DNA from: Heliocybe sulcata
Taxonomy: Eukaryota; Basidiomycota; Agaricomycetes; Gloeophyllales; Gloeophyllaceae
Assembly: GCA_004369045.1 (NCBI GenBank)
Contig: ML213524.1
Span: 209,646 to 268,596 of the forward strand
Direction of reading: 5' to 3'
Length of the DNA: 58,951 nt
Part shown: positions 46,900 through 58,951 of the stretch, piece by piece
How the letters are laid out: every line of letters starts with the position of its first letter
Position numbering within the stretch: position 1 is the first letter of the stretch
Notes under the pieces: model-generated
The model's input: only the letters and a program-made list of their open reading frames with translations
Told to the model about the DNA's origin: nothing
Database searches by the model: none
Made by a program: the position numbers and the translations under genes

Positions 46900-47577
46900 T
46901 CCGATTTCACTCGATATGGGCCAATGGTTAGATACGAGGGAGGTTAGCCAGAACAGTCCCACGTAGCACTTTCAAAGAAAGTGTGCTTCTTAAGCGCCTA
47001 CAGCAGAGATAGAGATAGTCTCACCGAACACAAAGACTGGCAATGGGGAAGAGATAACCTGGCCAACCGGGAATGGGCACTTTGAATAGTTTAGCTTTGC
47101 ATAGATGCGCGTGACTTACTGCGAACGGTATCTCTACTCCAGCTTTATATAGCGCACACAAGCGGGAACGGAACCCCCTAGGCGCTCGCATTGACCGCAG
47201 TCAAAGCTTGATCGCATATCTGAACGCCGGCGTAGAGACTGTCATAGAGCCATAGTCGCCTTAATTAAATGTCGTATGCAGCCTTGAGATATCCAATCCC
47301 AAAAATAGCTGACTCAAAAACGCGCACTTCTCAGCAATCCTTCATCAGGAAAGAGATGCGGCGGAAGAGCGGTTGATTTGCTTGTTGGTATGAGTAGTAT
47401 ACAATGCTTCACCCGTAGGTGAAGAAGTAAGATATATTGTATACATCCGGACTGCAACGTGAAGATAGGCCATAATCAGATGTGAATAAATAAGAATAGA
47501 CTTACAACCAAGGAAGTTCGTTCATGACGATCGCTACTCAAGGCATCTGCACACATCCCGACCTGCTCCTCCTCCTC
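46900..47577. other. Intergenic region between F-box-like copies 2 and 3
   Basis: About 680 bp. It holds the presumed promoter of copy 2 and the 3' end of copy 3. The two copies point the same way, so they are a true tandem pair. No recognisable feature was seen. Confidence 0.4.
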
Positions 47578-48615
47578 CTAAAACCCGATAGCACGATGGA
47601 CGCGACGCCGACGCGGTGGATGGACTTCACGTGGATTCTCTTTTGTCGGAGCGAGAGTCGTAAGCATTGGCAAAACAGTGTAGTTCAGGTATACTGGCGT
47701 GGGTGGATGGCTGGCGAGCAGATGCTTCGCAGCTCTCTCGCGGCCTACACCTTCGTCGTCACGTCTGTCCCAGAGGACGACAGTCTTCAAGGAGGTTTGC
47801 TTCTCGCCGAATTCATCGGTGGTAATAGCCAAATCAAGGAGGGAGGATAGAGCTTTCAGGGATATATCACCGCCGACGAGTTGTAGAGTCTTCAGACGAG
47901 GTAGGGGTTTCGATATAGTAGATATGAGCTCGGGGCTCGTGTTCCAATCGTCCACGGACAGCTCTTCTAATGAGGATGAGAGCAGAGAGATCGCATGGAG
48001 TAGCTGCTTGTCGTAATGAAACGCTTTCGACTGACACTTCCACCTCAGCACACGTATCGGCGGCAGCAAGCAACTGGGAAGGGGGAAGTTGGGAAACTCG
48101 GGTTGGACAGTCTGCCAGGACGCGCGCAGGTGGTCCGGCATAAAGAGGATGTGCGAGCCGACGACTTTCAGAGTGTGCAGATTTGGCATCGCCGCCAGAC
48201 AGCGGTTCAAATCGGAGTAGCGATCCAAGTGGTTTTCTTGGTCTGGGAAATCGCGGAGGGTGGCATCGTAGACGAGGATACGCACGCGGCTACCGTGCCT
48301 CTGAAGCGCTTCGGCTAGATTGGCAACATCCGTGTCGTGAAAGATGACGACAGTTGTGTAAAGACAGTACTCCACGGCAGCCTTGAATGCCCGGGAAACG
48401 CGCGCGAGCTCCATGAAAGTGCGCAGCTTATGACGATACTTTGCAATCCGGGTGGCTTCATACTCGGGTCTCATCTGCCAGACAGGGGAGGGCGGACTGC
48501 ATTTCGGGATTAAGGGTGTCACGAAGGACAGGAGGATTTCCAGCGGGAGTTCATCGACAGTCGCAAATCGTCGTCCGTGGCCGACTCCGCTAGGCGCTAC
48601 AGCAGCATCGGACAT
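47578..48615 (-). CDS. F-box-like protein, family copy 3, short C-terminus
   Basis: An intronless frame of 345 residues from the ATG at 48615 (MSDAAVAPSGVGHGRR). It shares with copies 1 and 2 the F-box-like VDELPLEILLSFVTPLIP, ILVYDATLRDFPDQ, YSDLNRCLAAMPNLHTLKVV, SHILFMPDHLRASW and SVDDWNTSPELISTI. After that it aligns only as far as the region of copy 1 reading LRGLLFRHNLGL. It ends with a basic run (HPPRRRRVHR), so about 100-130 residues of the usual C-terminus are missing. No continuation was found downstream in any frame. Either a natural short form or a truncation; whether it is functional is unknown. Confidence 0.75.
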   Translation of the reverse strand: MSDAAVAPSGVGHGRRFATVDELPLEILLSFVTPLIPKCSPPSPVWQMRPEYEATRIAKYRHKLRTFMELARVSRAFKAAVEYCLYTTVVIFHDTDVANLAEALQRHGSRVRILVYDATLRDFPDQENHLDRYSDLNRCLAAMPNLHTLKVVGSHILFMPDHLRASWQTVQPEFPNFPLPSCLLPPIRVLRWKCQSKAFHYDKQLLHAISLLSSSLEELSVDDWNTSPELISTISKPLPRLKTLQLVGGDISLKALSSLLDLAITTDEFGEKQTSLKTVVLWDRRDDEGVGRERAAKHLLASHPPTPVYLNYTVLPMLTTLAPTKENPREVHPPRRRRVHRAIGF

Positions 48616-49036
48616 ACTTGACGGGCTTGTATAAGCAAAGGGCAAGATGGGTTGAACTGGATCACGTACGTGCTAATATTGTGTTCGGAGAGGCGAAGCT
48701 TGACAGCGACGATTTCCAAGACAAGCGGGCACTCCTTTCAGACTGGACGGAGGTGGTAAATAACAGAAAGCAACCCGTCAATAGGCTGAGGGTTGCGATT
48801 TGCTTTCAGGGAGACTTGGAAGAGGATCTCAGGTCGAAATGAACTCGAATGAACGGAAGTTGTGTTGTCACTGCCACAGTGCCACCTCCTTGCACTTCGC
48901 CTACGCCAGCTGCGTAGCCGACATCGCTTCGCTTAGTTTGAACTCTAAATTTCCGTCTGCAGAGTGAAGTCTACTGCTTGTTCTACCGGCTGTCTCGTTT
49001 CTTCTCTCCAGGCTTGCATCTTCCGATATCTTCACT
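48616..49036. promoter_or_regulatory. Divergent region between F-box-like copy 3 and eIF3l
   Basis: About 420 bp between opposed start codons. It would hold both promoters. No strong element was recognised. Confidence 0.4.
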
Positions 49037-51349
49037 ATGGCACAAGCTGGAGTGCCCTTATGGGCAGCTGATGATGAAATCGAAGAGGATTTCCAGGGTG
49101 TCGACCTGAACATGGCTATCGGGAACTACGGACAGAACGGGCTGTACGATGAAGGTACGTGTTCAATGTATGTTATCCGACCAACATCCGGAATTGCTGA
49201 TGCGGACAGACAGTCCAGTCCCGAATTGATGAGGCTGCACTCCTCGCTGTTCAACAGCAGATGCAGCAGCAAGCCGTGTTCGCCCAAATCCCCGACCAAG
49301 TCAAGCGTGTGCGTTCTCATTGACCTCATCGCAGGTTAAAATGCTGATGAATCCATTCCGCTAGTTCATTGTGCACTTCCACCAAGCAGTGCTGAATAAC
49401 AACCTGGAGGAGATCACAGTCGCATACGAGAGCGGGTGGAATCGCTTGACTGAGAAGTTCTATGCCAAGACCGAGTGGCCAGAGGCAGAGATTATTGCTC
49501 CCCTTGTCAGCGATGGTACGTGGTCGTGCCGTCTGGTCAAGCAGACGCGAATAACCAGTTGTCCAATCACAGACCCCATTTTCTTGATCCTTTACCGCGA
49601 ACTATACTATCGCCATGTCTACTCACGTCTACAACCCAACGTCGACGACCGATTCCACTCCTATGAGAACAGCTGCGAGCTGTTCAACTATCTACTCAGT
49701 CAGTTTCAACCCGATGGCCCGTATGTGCACCACTGAAATTGATTTCTTTACTCGCAGACTCTGACGAACCTGTCGCTCTTGAGCTCCCTGAGCAATGGCT
49801 GTGGGACATCATCGACGAATTCATCTACCAGTTCCAGTCTTACTGCGTCTGGCGGTCGAGAGTGAAGTCAAAATCTGATGAAGAGCTTATGCTGCTCCAA
49901 GAGGCTTCAAGTCAGGTCCGTAAGAATCTCATACCTCCAGGTGTCGGCGCTGTAACGCTTTCAAACAGGGTGTATGGAGTGCATACAGCGTGCTCAACGT
50001 CCTGTATTCGTTGATCCAAAAATCGAAAATAAACGAGTACATCGTGGCGCAGCAGCAAGGTAAGAGCGAGGAAGAGATCGCGTAAGTCTATCCGTTGATC
50101 CAGGCCCTATCAAATGCTCATTCAACTGATGTTGTGCTCATAGCGAGATCGTAGGTGAATACGGTGTCAAGCCCCTCTACCGTATGCTAGGCTACTTCAG
50201 CATCATCGGTCTGCTCCGCGTGCACACAATGCTCGGCGACTTCACGCTGGCTTTGAAGGTCATGGAGAACGTCGAGCTGAACCCCAAAGCCCAGTTCACG
50301 CGCGTTACAGCATGTCTGGTGTCGACATACTACTATGTTGGCTTCTGTTACATCATGCTGCGGAGATACATGGACGCTGTCCGTGGTTATACATCGATTC
50401 TAAGCTTCGTTCTTCGGATGCGCCAATATCACACAAGGAGTTACCAATATGATCAGGTGGGTGCTTTTCGATATCTTGATCTTGATGGCGTCCTAATCGC
50501 GCCTAGATGAACAAAACAGCCGACCGGATGTATGCGCTGTTTGCAGTCTGCCACGCCCTGGCTCCCTCGCGGACAGACGATAATATCCTGAATACGGTCA
50601 AGGACAAGTATGGGGAGCAGTTCACCAAGATGCAGAGGGGGTCCGTCCCATCGCTTCCTTTGCAGATCCTTGTCTGACTTGGTCACAGCGAAGAAGGCAT
50701 CTCTGCCTTTGAAGAGCTCTTCATCTATGCCTGCCCAAAGTTCATCTCGGCCAACCCTCCCCCCTACGACGACCCCGAAGCACTAGCGGCCTATGTCGAC
50801 GAGCCACCCGCGGAGCCTGTCCACCGGCACCTCGCTTTATTCGTCGCGGATGTGCGCGCACAGGCCCCGGTGCCGACACTGCGCAGCTTCCTCAAACTCT
50901 ATACCTCGCTTGATGCGACGAAGCTGGCGAACTTTATGGATGCCGATGAGGAGGACATTGTGCAGCAGATGATGGTGATGAAGCAGGCGAGCAGGAATGT
51001 CAGTCGTGTCGGCGGGGAGAAGGGGTTGCTGGAGGGGAGTGTGAGGCCAACGAGTGATTTGGATTTTGTGATTGACGAGGTGCGTCTCGCTTCGTTGGGT
51101 GTCACGCAAGTGTTGACCCATTTTCGTTCTTGGGGATAGAACATGCTCCATATGGTGGAATCGACCGTTGGAAGGAGATATGCGGGTTGGTTCATCAGGA
51201 GCACCGAAAATGCGCAGCGCGTACTGGACACGCTGAAGAGCAGCCCGTTGCCTGGGCCAGGGAAGAGCGCACAGGCCCCCAATGCGACTGCGGAGGCGCC
51301 GAGAACAGGAGGACCGAAGGTTGCGTGGGGTGGCGTTAAAGTGGCGTAA
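49037..51349 (+). CDS. Translation initiation factor eIF3 subunit l
   Basis: Predicted 602-residue PCI-type subunit of eIF3, part of its octameric core on the 40S ribosome. Ten exons in phase: 49037-49154, 49214-49308, 49365-49515, 49573-49698, 49758-49915, 49969-50081, 50144-50456, 50507-50640, 50689-51079 and 51140-51349. Recognisable blocks include [81 protein letters not shown] and [17 protein letters not shown]. The PCI/winged-helix part lies at [20 protein letters not shown]. The last exon carries the family end with [11 protein letters not shown]. Subunit l is absent from budding yeast but normal in basidiomycetes. Confidence 0.96.
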
Positions 51350-52263
51350 ACAGTGTATTGGTATGGACTGCTTGCTGGATCCTTTGCGCTGTCGCGGGTT
51401 GTAGCTCGTCGGCCGAGACTCAATACAGGTCTTCTCTGACTATGACCCTTGACTCTCAGGTTGGGTATGGCATCGCTTGCGGTATGGTATGCTTCGACGA
51501 TGCGTGTTGAGTGTTACCAGTACTCTGGAGACCACTAACGTCTATGGTCCTCGATGGTTCTCAAGCGTCTGGGGACATATCTTCGCAATATGGAAAGAGG
51601 TGAGTTGGTATTCCCAGTACTACAGGGCTGGCGTGGGCCTCTGATGAGTTCTGCTTCGAGCTTCATTGGTGCCTATAATAAGCTTGATAGCTTTCGCAGG
51701 CTGTCGGTATCATATCTGATTAGAGGGAATCTCGCAAGTCACCACTAACTACGGTCATATCTGGCGGTCATCGAGCTTGACACGAGCGACCGAGGTGATA
51801 GGTCTCTTTCTACAGTCAAGCGTCCTTGCCAGGCCCCGAACCTGAAGTTAGATGGTGCACGAGGAACCGCGACTGAGGACTAGTCTTCGCAGTCCAACTG
51901 GTGCCGCAGCTGCGGACTCAGTAGTACTCCTACTGTTCATGGTCCTGTTCACAAGAGAGCATTGATGTTCTTCGTCCCATGACGTTCACGACCACTTGCC
52001 CTTTCTATCTGCAGGACTCCCAGAATATATTTTGGGGTGAGCGACTTCGTTCTCCAGCTGATATCTCCGGTCGCACCCACATCGGCCCCCATATCGCACA
52101 AGAGAACCTCACACAGTCTCCCCCACGGTAGTACACGCCAACCTTCTTCGGTCCTAATCACCTTGCTTCCTACCGTCCTCATAGATCACATAGGCACACC
52201 TGCCAGTATATGAGAGGATGTCCTTACACTTTTCTTCACTGCCCCGCTCGCCCGCTATTAACC
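51350..52263. other. Intergenic region
   Basis: About 910 bp. A minus-strand frame ending near 51949 contains LLCDMGADVGATGD, which faintly resembles an ankyrin repeat, but no start, stop or further repeats could be joined. Otherwise nothing. Confidence 0.45.
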
Positions 52264-54050
52264 ATGACTATCCAAGACCTCAAGGCCCTCGGCAACATCA
52301 TCCAGGACTCCATATCTAAGCTCGAGAAGCAGTACAAGGACAGGAAGCTGGACTTCCCTTCTCTCGATGAGCCGTTCAGTAACAGTCCCGCCGACGCTTT
52401 GCAATCGGAGCCCGCTGTTGTTGCTGCTCTGAACAATATCACTGCAGCGTCCTACCAGCTCATGTCGAATGTCAGGTCTCCCTTCCTCAATATTTTGGAT
52501 GCATCAACTGCAGTGAGTACCGACGATTCGCCATGTTCTGATTCAATCGTTGATACGTGGGAGCACAGTACGAGATCACCTCCTGTTTGAGAGTTGCGGA
52601 ACAGTGCAATGCACCTGAGATCCTGCGAGAGGCAGGCCCCGAGGGTGCTCACATCTCCGTCATTGCGTCCAAGAATAACTTGGAACCAACAAAACTGGGT
52701 TTGTTGTCGCTTACACCATCCAAGGTCTAGCAACTGCCTAACATTTGCCATTCCGTAGCTCGTATCTTCCGCTTGCTTGCGACACACCACATTTTCCGGG
52801 AAGTGAAGCCGGATGTCTTCGCCAATAATCGGACGTCTTCCTACATTGACACTGGCAAGACTACGGAGCAGCTATACGAACTGTGAGTCTGACTCGTATC
52901 CAAGGGATCTGGGGATTAACAGAAGTCTCAGTGGTGTTGACAAGCATGCCGGGACCGCTGGTGCCGCTGCCTTCGTCGATCACTTGTGAGTACAATCCAA
53001 ATCGGTCTTTAGACCCAAAGGCTAATCATGCATGCCCAGCGTCGACGAAGTCATGAAAGGTTCCGCCTACCTCTGGGAAACCCTTATATCTCCGGAGAAA
53101 GGCCACAGCTTCAGCAACGTCCACGCCCCCATCAACGAGGCCTTCAACACCAAGTCGCAGTTCTTCACCTGGATCGAGGAGCCAGGCAATGAGCGTCGGT
53201 TCGCGAGGTACCCCGCAGCCATTCGTGGTACTTCGTTGTGGAACAGTCCCAGTGCTATTCTGAACGGATACGACTGGGGCGCGTTGACGTCGGATGATTT
53301 GATTGTGGATGTTGGTGGCGGCGCGGGGATGCCTGCTATGCATATTGCAAGGGCGAATACGGACGTGAAGATTGTTATTCAGGAGAGAGAGCAGGTCGCG
53401 GAGCAAGGCAAACAGGTGAGTTACTCCGCCACTTCCTAGTCCGATGTATGATAATGGCTCTCCAGTTCTGGTCCGAAACATATCCTGATGGCCTCAATTC
53501 TGGTCGTGTCAGCTACCAAGGTGAGTACAGAATTCCCAGATCCCTAAGCTCGCCCTAAGAACCTCCACAGTGCATGAGTTCTTCGGACCGCAGCCACAGA
53601 AGAACGCGTCCGTGTTCATCCTGCGCACGATCCTGCACGACTGGCCCGACAGCGACTGCGAGATCATCCTGCGCCACCTCCGCGCCGCCGCTACTCCGAA
53701 GACGAGGCTGGTCATTGGCGACTTCCTCATCCCCTACGCCTGCCCAGAGAGCGAGGCGGGTGCTTCACTCGAAGGCTACAAGCCCATTGAGGCGCCGGCT
53801 CCGCTCTTGGCAAACTTGGGTAAGGCGAGCGCTACTGCGTATGCCTTGGACATGACCGTAAGTTCCCATCGTGACTAGAGGATGAGGTTGCTTGACGGGA
53901 TCGTTATCATAGATGTTCACCAACTTCAATGGCCAAGAACGCACGTTGCGCCACTTCCAGGATCTGACGAGGCGGTGCGGGTGGGAGGCCATTCAAGTAT
54001 ACCGCTGCGATGACTCGCCGTTTGGATTCTTGGTCTCTAAGCCTGTCTAG
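52264..54050 (+). CDS. SAM-dependent O-methyltransferase (COMT-like)
   Basis: Predicted 472-residue class I O-methyltransferase of the plant COMT/fungal OmtB-like family. Eight exons: 52264-52512, 52569-52698, 52759-52882, 52926-52985, 53040-53415, 53466-53520, 53571-53857 and 53913-54050. The N-terminal winged-helix dimerisation domain contains EITSCLRVAEQCNAPEILRE and ARIFRLLATHHIF. The SAM pocket is LIVDVGGGAGMPAMHIA. The catalytic His is in FILRTILHDWPD, followed by the family's LVIGDFLIPY. The substrate would be a small aromatic hydroxyl compound, unknown here. No polyketide synthase or other biosynthetic gene lies nearby, so it looks like a stand-alone enzyme. An in-frame upstream ATG at 52210 would add 18 residues; the later ATG is preferred (AACCATGACT context). 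Confidence 0.92.
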
Positions 54051-55174
54051 ATCCGGCAGGGTGTGATACATAGTCCGTCCTATCTTGGGAAAGTGGCAGA
54101 GCCGTGTACAAAAGTTGCAGCACCTACCTGTAGGGGCTCGAGGGCGAATATCTTCATATAGACGGAATGTAACCACGGACGAAGGTAATAGATGATGATC
54201 CTCAGACCTCGGCGCTCAGCTGCTGAGCGTGTTCTGGCCCAGACCCTCATCTCTTCGATTCAGAGCACAGCGTAGGAAAGGAATCGTTATCACCGTCATT
54301 CATTCAGGTGTATCTGTCTGTTCCGTGTTGGATCTGATGGCCAGTTGAAGTCCCATATTGTATAGAACATCAACTACCAGGTATCATAATCTGCCTGGAT
54401 TCTTCTTTATAGTCCGCGTTCAGTGGAGCGAAGAACGTGGAGGATAGATCGACAGCCATCGCAGCTGCGCATCTCCCATAAGTTCGGCCCAGCTGAGTAG
54501 GCATTGATACAAGCGTCGGGGATCGCCCACATTGCCAGGACAACGACTCTCGATACACAACCCTCCACCGCCACCTAACGCCAGGAAAGTTTGACGGGGA
54601 TAACATCGAGGGAGATGCACCGCGCTAAAGACGGGCGATTTGAATATTGGTCTGTCAGCAGATCATCAACCAGCAGGTATTCGTTCGGATCGTATCGATA
54701 TCTGCAGCTGTGATAATCTTCCAAGATGCGAGAATGGTGCACACACTTTCTTATTGTTGGAGGAGTGCGCTCATGATATGCATTTAATATTCGCTTTCTG
54801 GTACGGAGAGCAATACACCAGCAGATCGGGGCTTATACGGAGATAGTCGAGATGCGACCCTGGACGCTAGTATGGCATGGGCGCTGGCGCCGTCGTCAAG
54901 AAATAGCCAGATGATCATCAGAGACTGCAAGAGATGGTGGTCGTGGTCCAAGAAAGGGGCCTGCATACAAAGCACAACAGCGGGGTAGTACCCCGTCGGC
55001 AAAACGCTTATTATAAGACTACCATCTCCTCTGGCAGGAGACCTAACTACACGCTCTGACCAACCTCCGACTTTGTCGTCGCTTCCGTATTTGCTGTCTA
55101 GTGCAATACAGGCGCCGAAGCCGTGTGCTACACCCTCGATATCTGCTCCCTGACCAGACGCCACAACCACCAAG
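54051..55174. other. Intergenic region
   Basis: About 1.1 kb holding the methyltransferase 3' end and the kinase promoter. The minus-strand frame at 54784-55197 is the longest but lacks a recognisable domain and overlaps the kinase start. No RNA gene was found. Confidence 0.45.
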
Positions 55175-57292
<2,118 letters not shown>

Positions 57293-57675
57293 GGGGGGAT
57301 GCGGTCTCCCTGGAGGACGCTCGACTCGAATCTCGCCCTTGTTTCGCGGACATTGTCATGCATCCCGCGCTCCTCCCCACCAAAGTTTGCTGCGTATCGG
57401 CTCCATTGTGTATACGTAGTCACCGTCTGCTGGTTAGAAAGTTGTATCCTTGAATTTTCGCCTTCGTCCTTCGCATTTCGATTTTTCCTACCGCTATACG
57501 ATATTCCTCCAGAGTCCGTTGGTTTAGTTAGTCAAATTTGCTCGTACAAGATTCGAGCATTTGTGGATCCTCGCTCAATTTATTTATTCCGCATTCGAAG
57601 GGCTACGAAACTTTGACCTGGGTGTTGTATACTTCAGCAATCAAGCGCTCTGCCGGGTCTCTAGTCTTGTCGACT
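57293..57675. other. Intergenic region between convergent genes
   Basis: About 380 bp between the kinase stop and the stop of the acetyltransferase-Mss4 gene. Presumably 3' ends of both; nothing else was recognised. Confidence 0.4.
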
Positions 57676-58852
57676 TTACACGCGATAGCCGACTCTGCCC
57701 ACGTGAAGCCAGAACTCTGTCCCCCCTTGCTCACACCAACCCAGCGGGCCAAAGTCGCACTCTGCGCATGCGAGGAGCTTCATGTTCGGGTGGGTGCCGC
57801 CCACTAAGGGTTTGCTGAACCCTATGTTCTCGAACGCCATCGGCGAAGGTCCTACCAGCCACCAGTGAGTGGGGGTCGGAGGCTCAGGGAGAGCTGCAAG
57901 GGACGTCGTGAATTCGGGAGGCTCAAGCTAAGAAGGCGATTAGATAGGCTATATTGCGCTACATAGGAAGGGGTATTTACCTGGACGCTGGGACGTTCCG
58001 TCAGAGTAGCGGAGTCCGCTTTGAGGATGATGCTCCCGCAGCCATCGCGCGGACAAAGAAGGTCGTGTTTGTTGGTTCCACCAGAGGTTACTTCTTCTAC
58101 ACCATTGGTGAAAGAGCAGAGTAGTTTTGACGTCCGCTTGGGACGAGTGGAAGACGCTTGCAGGGCTTCCCATAACCCTGCTGGGAGCTGTGGCGAGGTA
58201 GACGGAGGCGCCCATGGATCTTCAAATCTGAAGAGGACCCTGCGCATCTCGTACCAAGGCTTCGAGCCATGCACAACAGAGCTCTTCCCTATCCACTCGA
58301 ATCCAGCGTTTTCGTAGAATCCGCGCAGGTCTTCATGCGTGATCAGCAGCGCCTTCTCGTACCTATGACCGGGAGCGAGCTGTTCTAAATGCGATATGTA
58401 GGCTCTGAGGAGATTGGTGGCGATGCCTTGTTTTCGGTGAGAAGGTGATACGCAGACGGAATGGATGCAGACTGAAGAGGAGGAAGGTACGTGTGTGGAC
58501 ATGGATTCGTGGGTAAGGGTGGCTGAGGGCGAGAGGGTCGAGCAGACATAGCCAAGCAGCGTACGGCCTTCGCCTTGCTTTGGGAGGAAGGCTCCGTAGA
58601 ATAGGTCCGGTGCGTTCTTCTGACGGTAACTTCATTTCATGAGCTTGCTTCTATGGCCCAGATACTTTTCAGCAGTAGACACACCGGAACGCATCCAAGC
58701 TAGCAGCTTCATCCGCCGGATATCCTATTCACCACATTAGCAGATAGTAAGGTATTTATGCGCTTTCAATCACCTGCAGTCTCTATTTGGTGTGCATATT
58801 CGAGTTCGTCAGCTTTAACCAGGTCGTAGTAAACAGCAGGAAGAGAAGCCAT
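57676..58852 (-). CDS. AANAT-like GNAT acetyltransferase fused to an Mss4 (Rab-GEF-like) domain
   Basis: Predicted 339-residue two-domain protein. Exons: 58774-58852, 58685-58724, 57981-58629 and 57676-57927 (1020 nt in phase). The first half is a GNAT fold close to arylalkylamine/polyamine N-acetyltransferases: DELEYAHQIETAGYPADEAA, FRYRQKNAPDLFYGAFL, IHSVCVSPSHRKQGIATNLL (acetyl-CoA motif A) and FYENAGFEWIGKS. The second half is an Mss4/Dss4 zinc-binding fold: HDLLCPRDGCGSIIL supplies one Cys pair, FENIGFSKP the family signature, and LACAECDFGPLGW the second Cys pair. It ends FWLHVGRVGYRV. Mss4 proteins bind Rab GTPases in exocytosis; whether this fused copy does is unknown. The third exon's acceptor (AATGAAG) was chosen because it alone keeps phase. 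Confidence 0.9.
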
Positions 58853-58951
58853 TCTGGTTCCGATTCCCTAGAATCGGTTATCATTTCGGTGCAGAGGCCT
58901 ATGGCGCTCCACTTTGACACTTGCTCAATAGGGGTACTTACATTATTTGGT

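Noticed and set aside
51949-52182. Ankyrin-like LLCDMGADVGATGD on the minus strand
   Set aside because: Only one weak partial match, no repeat series and no gene structure.
54230-54290. TTCGATTC-containing stretch resembling a tRNA T-arm
   Set aside because: No acceptor, D or anticodon stems could be formed around it.

Overview
This window is nuclear DNA of a filamentous basidiomycete, most likely an Agaricomycete. The evidence is intron-rich genes with 45-70 bp GT-AG introns, GC-rich third codon positions, closely packed genes on both strands, and fungal families (Kre6/Skn1, Spg1, Cdc4 light chain, CSC1, Mss4). Most gene models below were built by hand, joining exons in phase; for nearly all of them the summed exon length is an exact multiple of three. 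Family names rest on recognised motifs, not on a database search.

Layout, left to right. 1-971: the broken 3' end of a Ty3/gypsy chromovirus (chromodomain relic, polypurine tract, LTR). 1154-4903 (-): CSC1/OSCA ion channel, divergent from a Cdc4-type myosin essential light chain (5132-5864, +). 6796-8684 (-): UBA-UAS-UBX protein of the ERAD type, sharing a 200 bp promoter with MTR4 RNA helicase (8885-12588, +). 13625-15639 (+): secreted GH18 chitinase with a chitin-binding tail. 16476-17783 (+): first member of an F-box-like family. 18245-19185 (-): small four-helix membrane protein. 19632-21515 (-): seven-helix receptor. After a 2.6 kb gene-poor stretch comes 24179-26761 (-), a low-complexity AT-hook protein, then another 2.4 kb gene-poor stretch.

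29185-32628 (-) and 33098-35737 (+) are a divergent pair of wall-polysaccharide genes: a membrane family-2 glycosyltransferase and a Kre6/Skn1 GH16 protein. Their shared promoter carries a palindromic CRE/ATF site. 37399-39387 (-) is a multi-exon membrane protein that I could not fully resolve. 39734-39804 (+) is tRNA-Gly(GCC). V-ATPase subunit E (39944-40892, -) is divergent from Spg1/Tem1 GTPase (41301-42230, +). 43003-44989 (+) is an F-box protein with a propeller-like body. 45507-46899 (-) and 47578-48615 (-) are two more copies of the 16.5 kb F-box-like family; the first is broken by a 7 bp tandem duplication. 49037-51349 (+) is eIF3 subunit l, 52264-54050 (+) an O-methyltransferase, 55175-57292 (+) a Ypk1/Gad8-type AGC kinase, and 57676-58852 (-) an acetyltransferase fused to an Mss4 domain.

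Most genes are core housekeeping or morphogenesis genes: cytokinesis (Cdc4, Spg1), wall building and remodelling (GT2, Kre6/Skn1, chitinase), TORC2 signalling, RNA surveillance, translation and vacuolar acidification. There is no sign of a classical secondary-metabolite cluster. The less ordinary items are the three-copy F-box-like family, the acetyltransferase-Mss4 fusion, the W-P-M-D-P repeat AT-hook protein and the divergent wall-gene pair.
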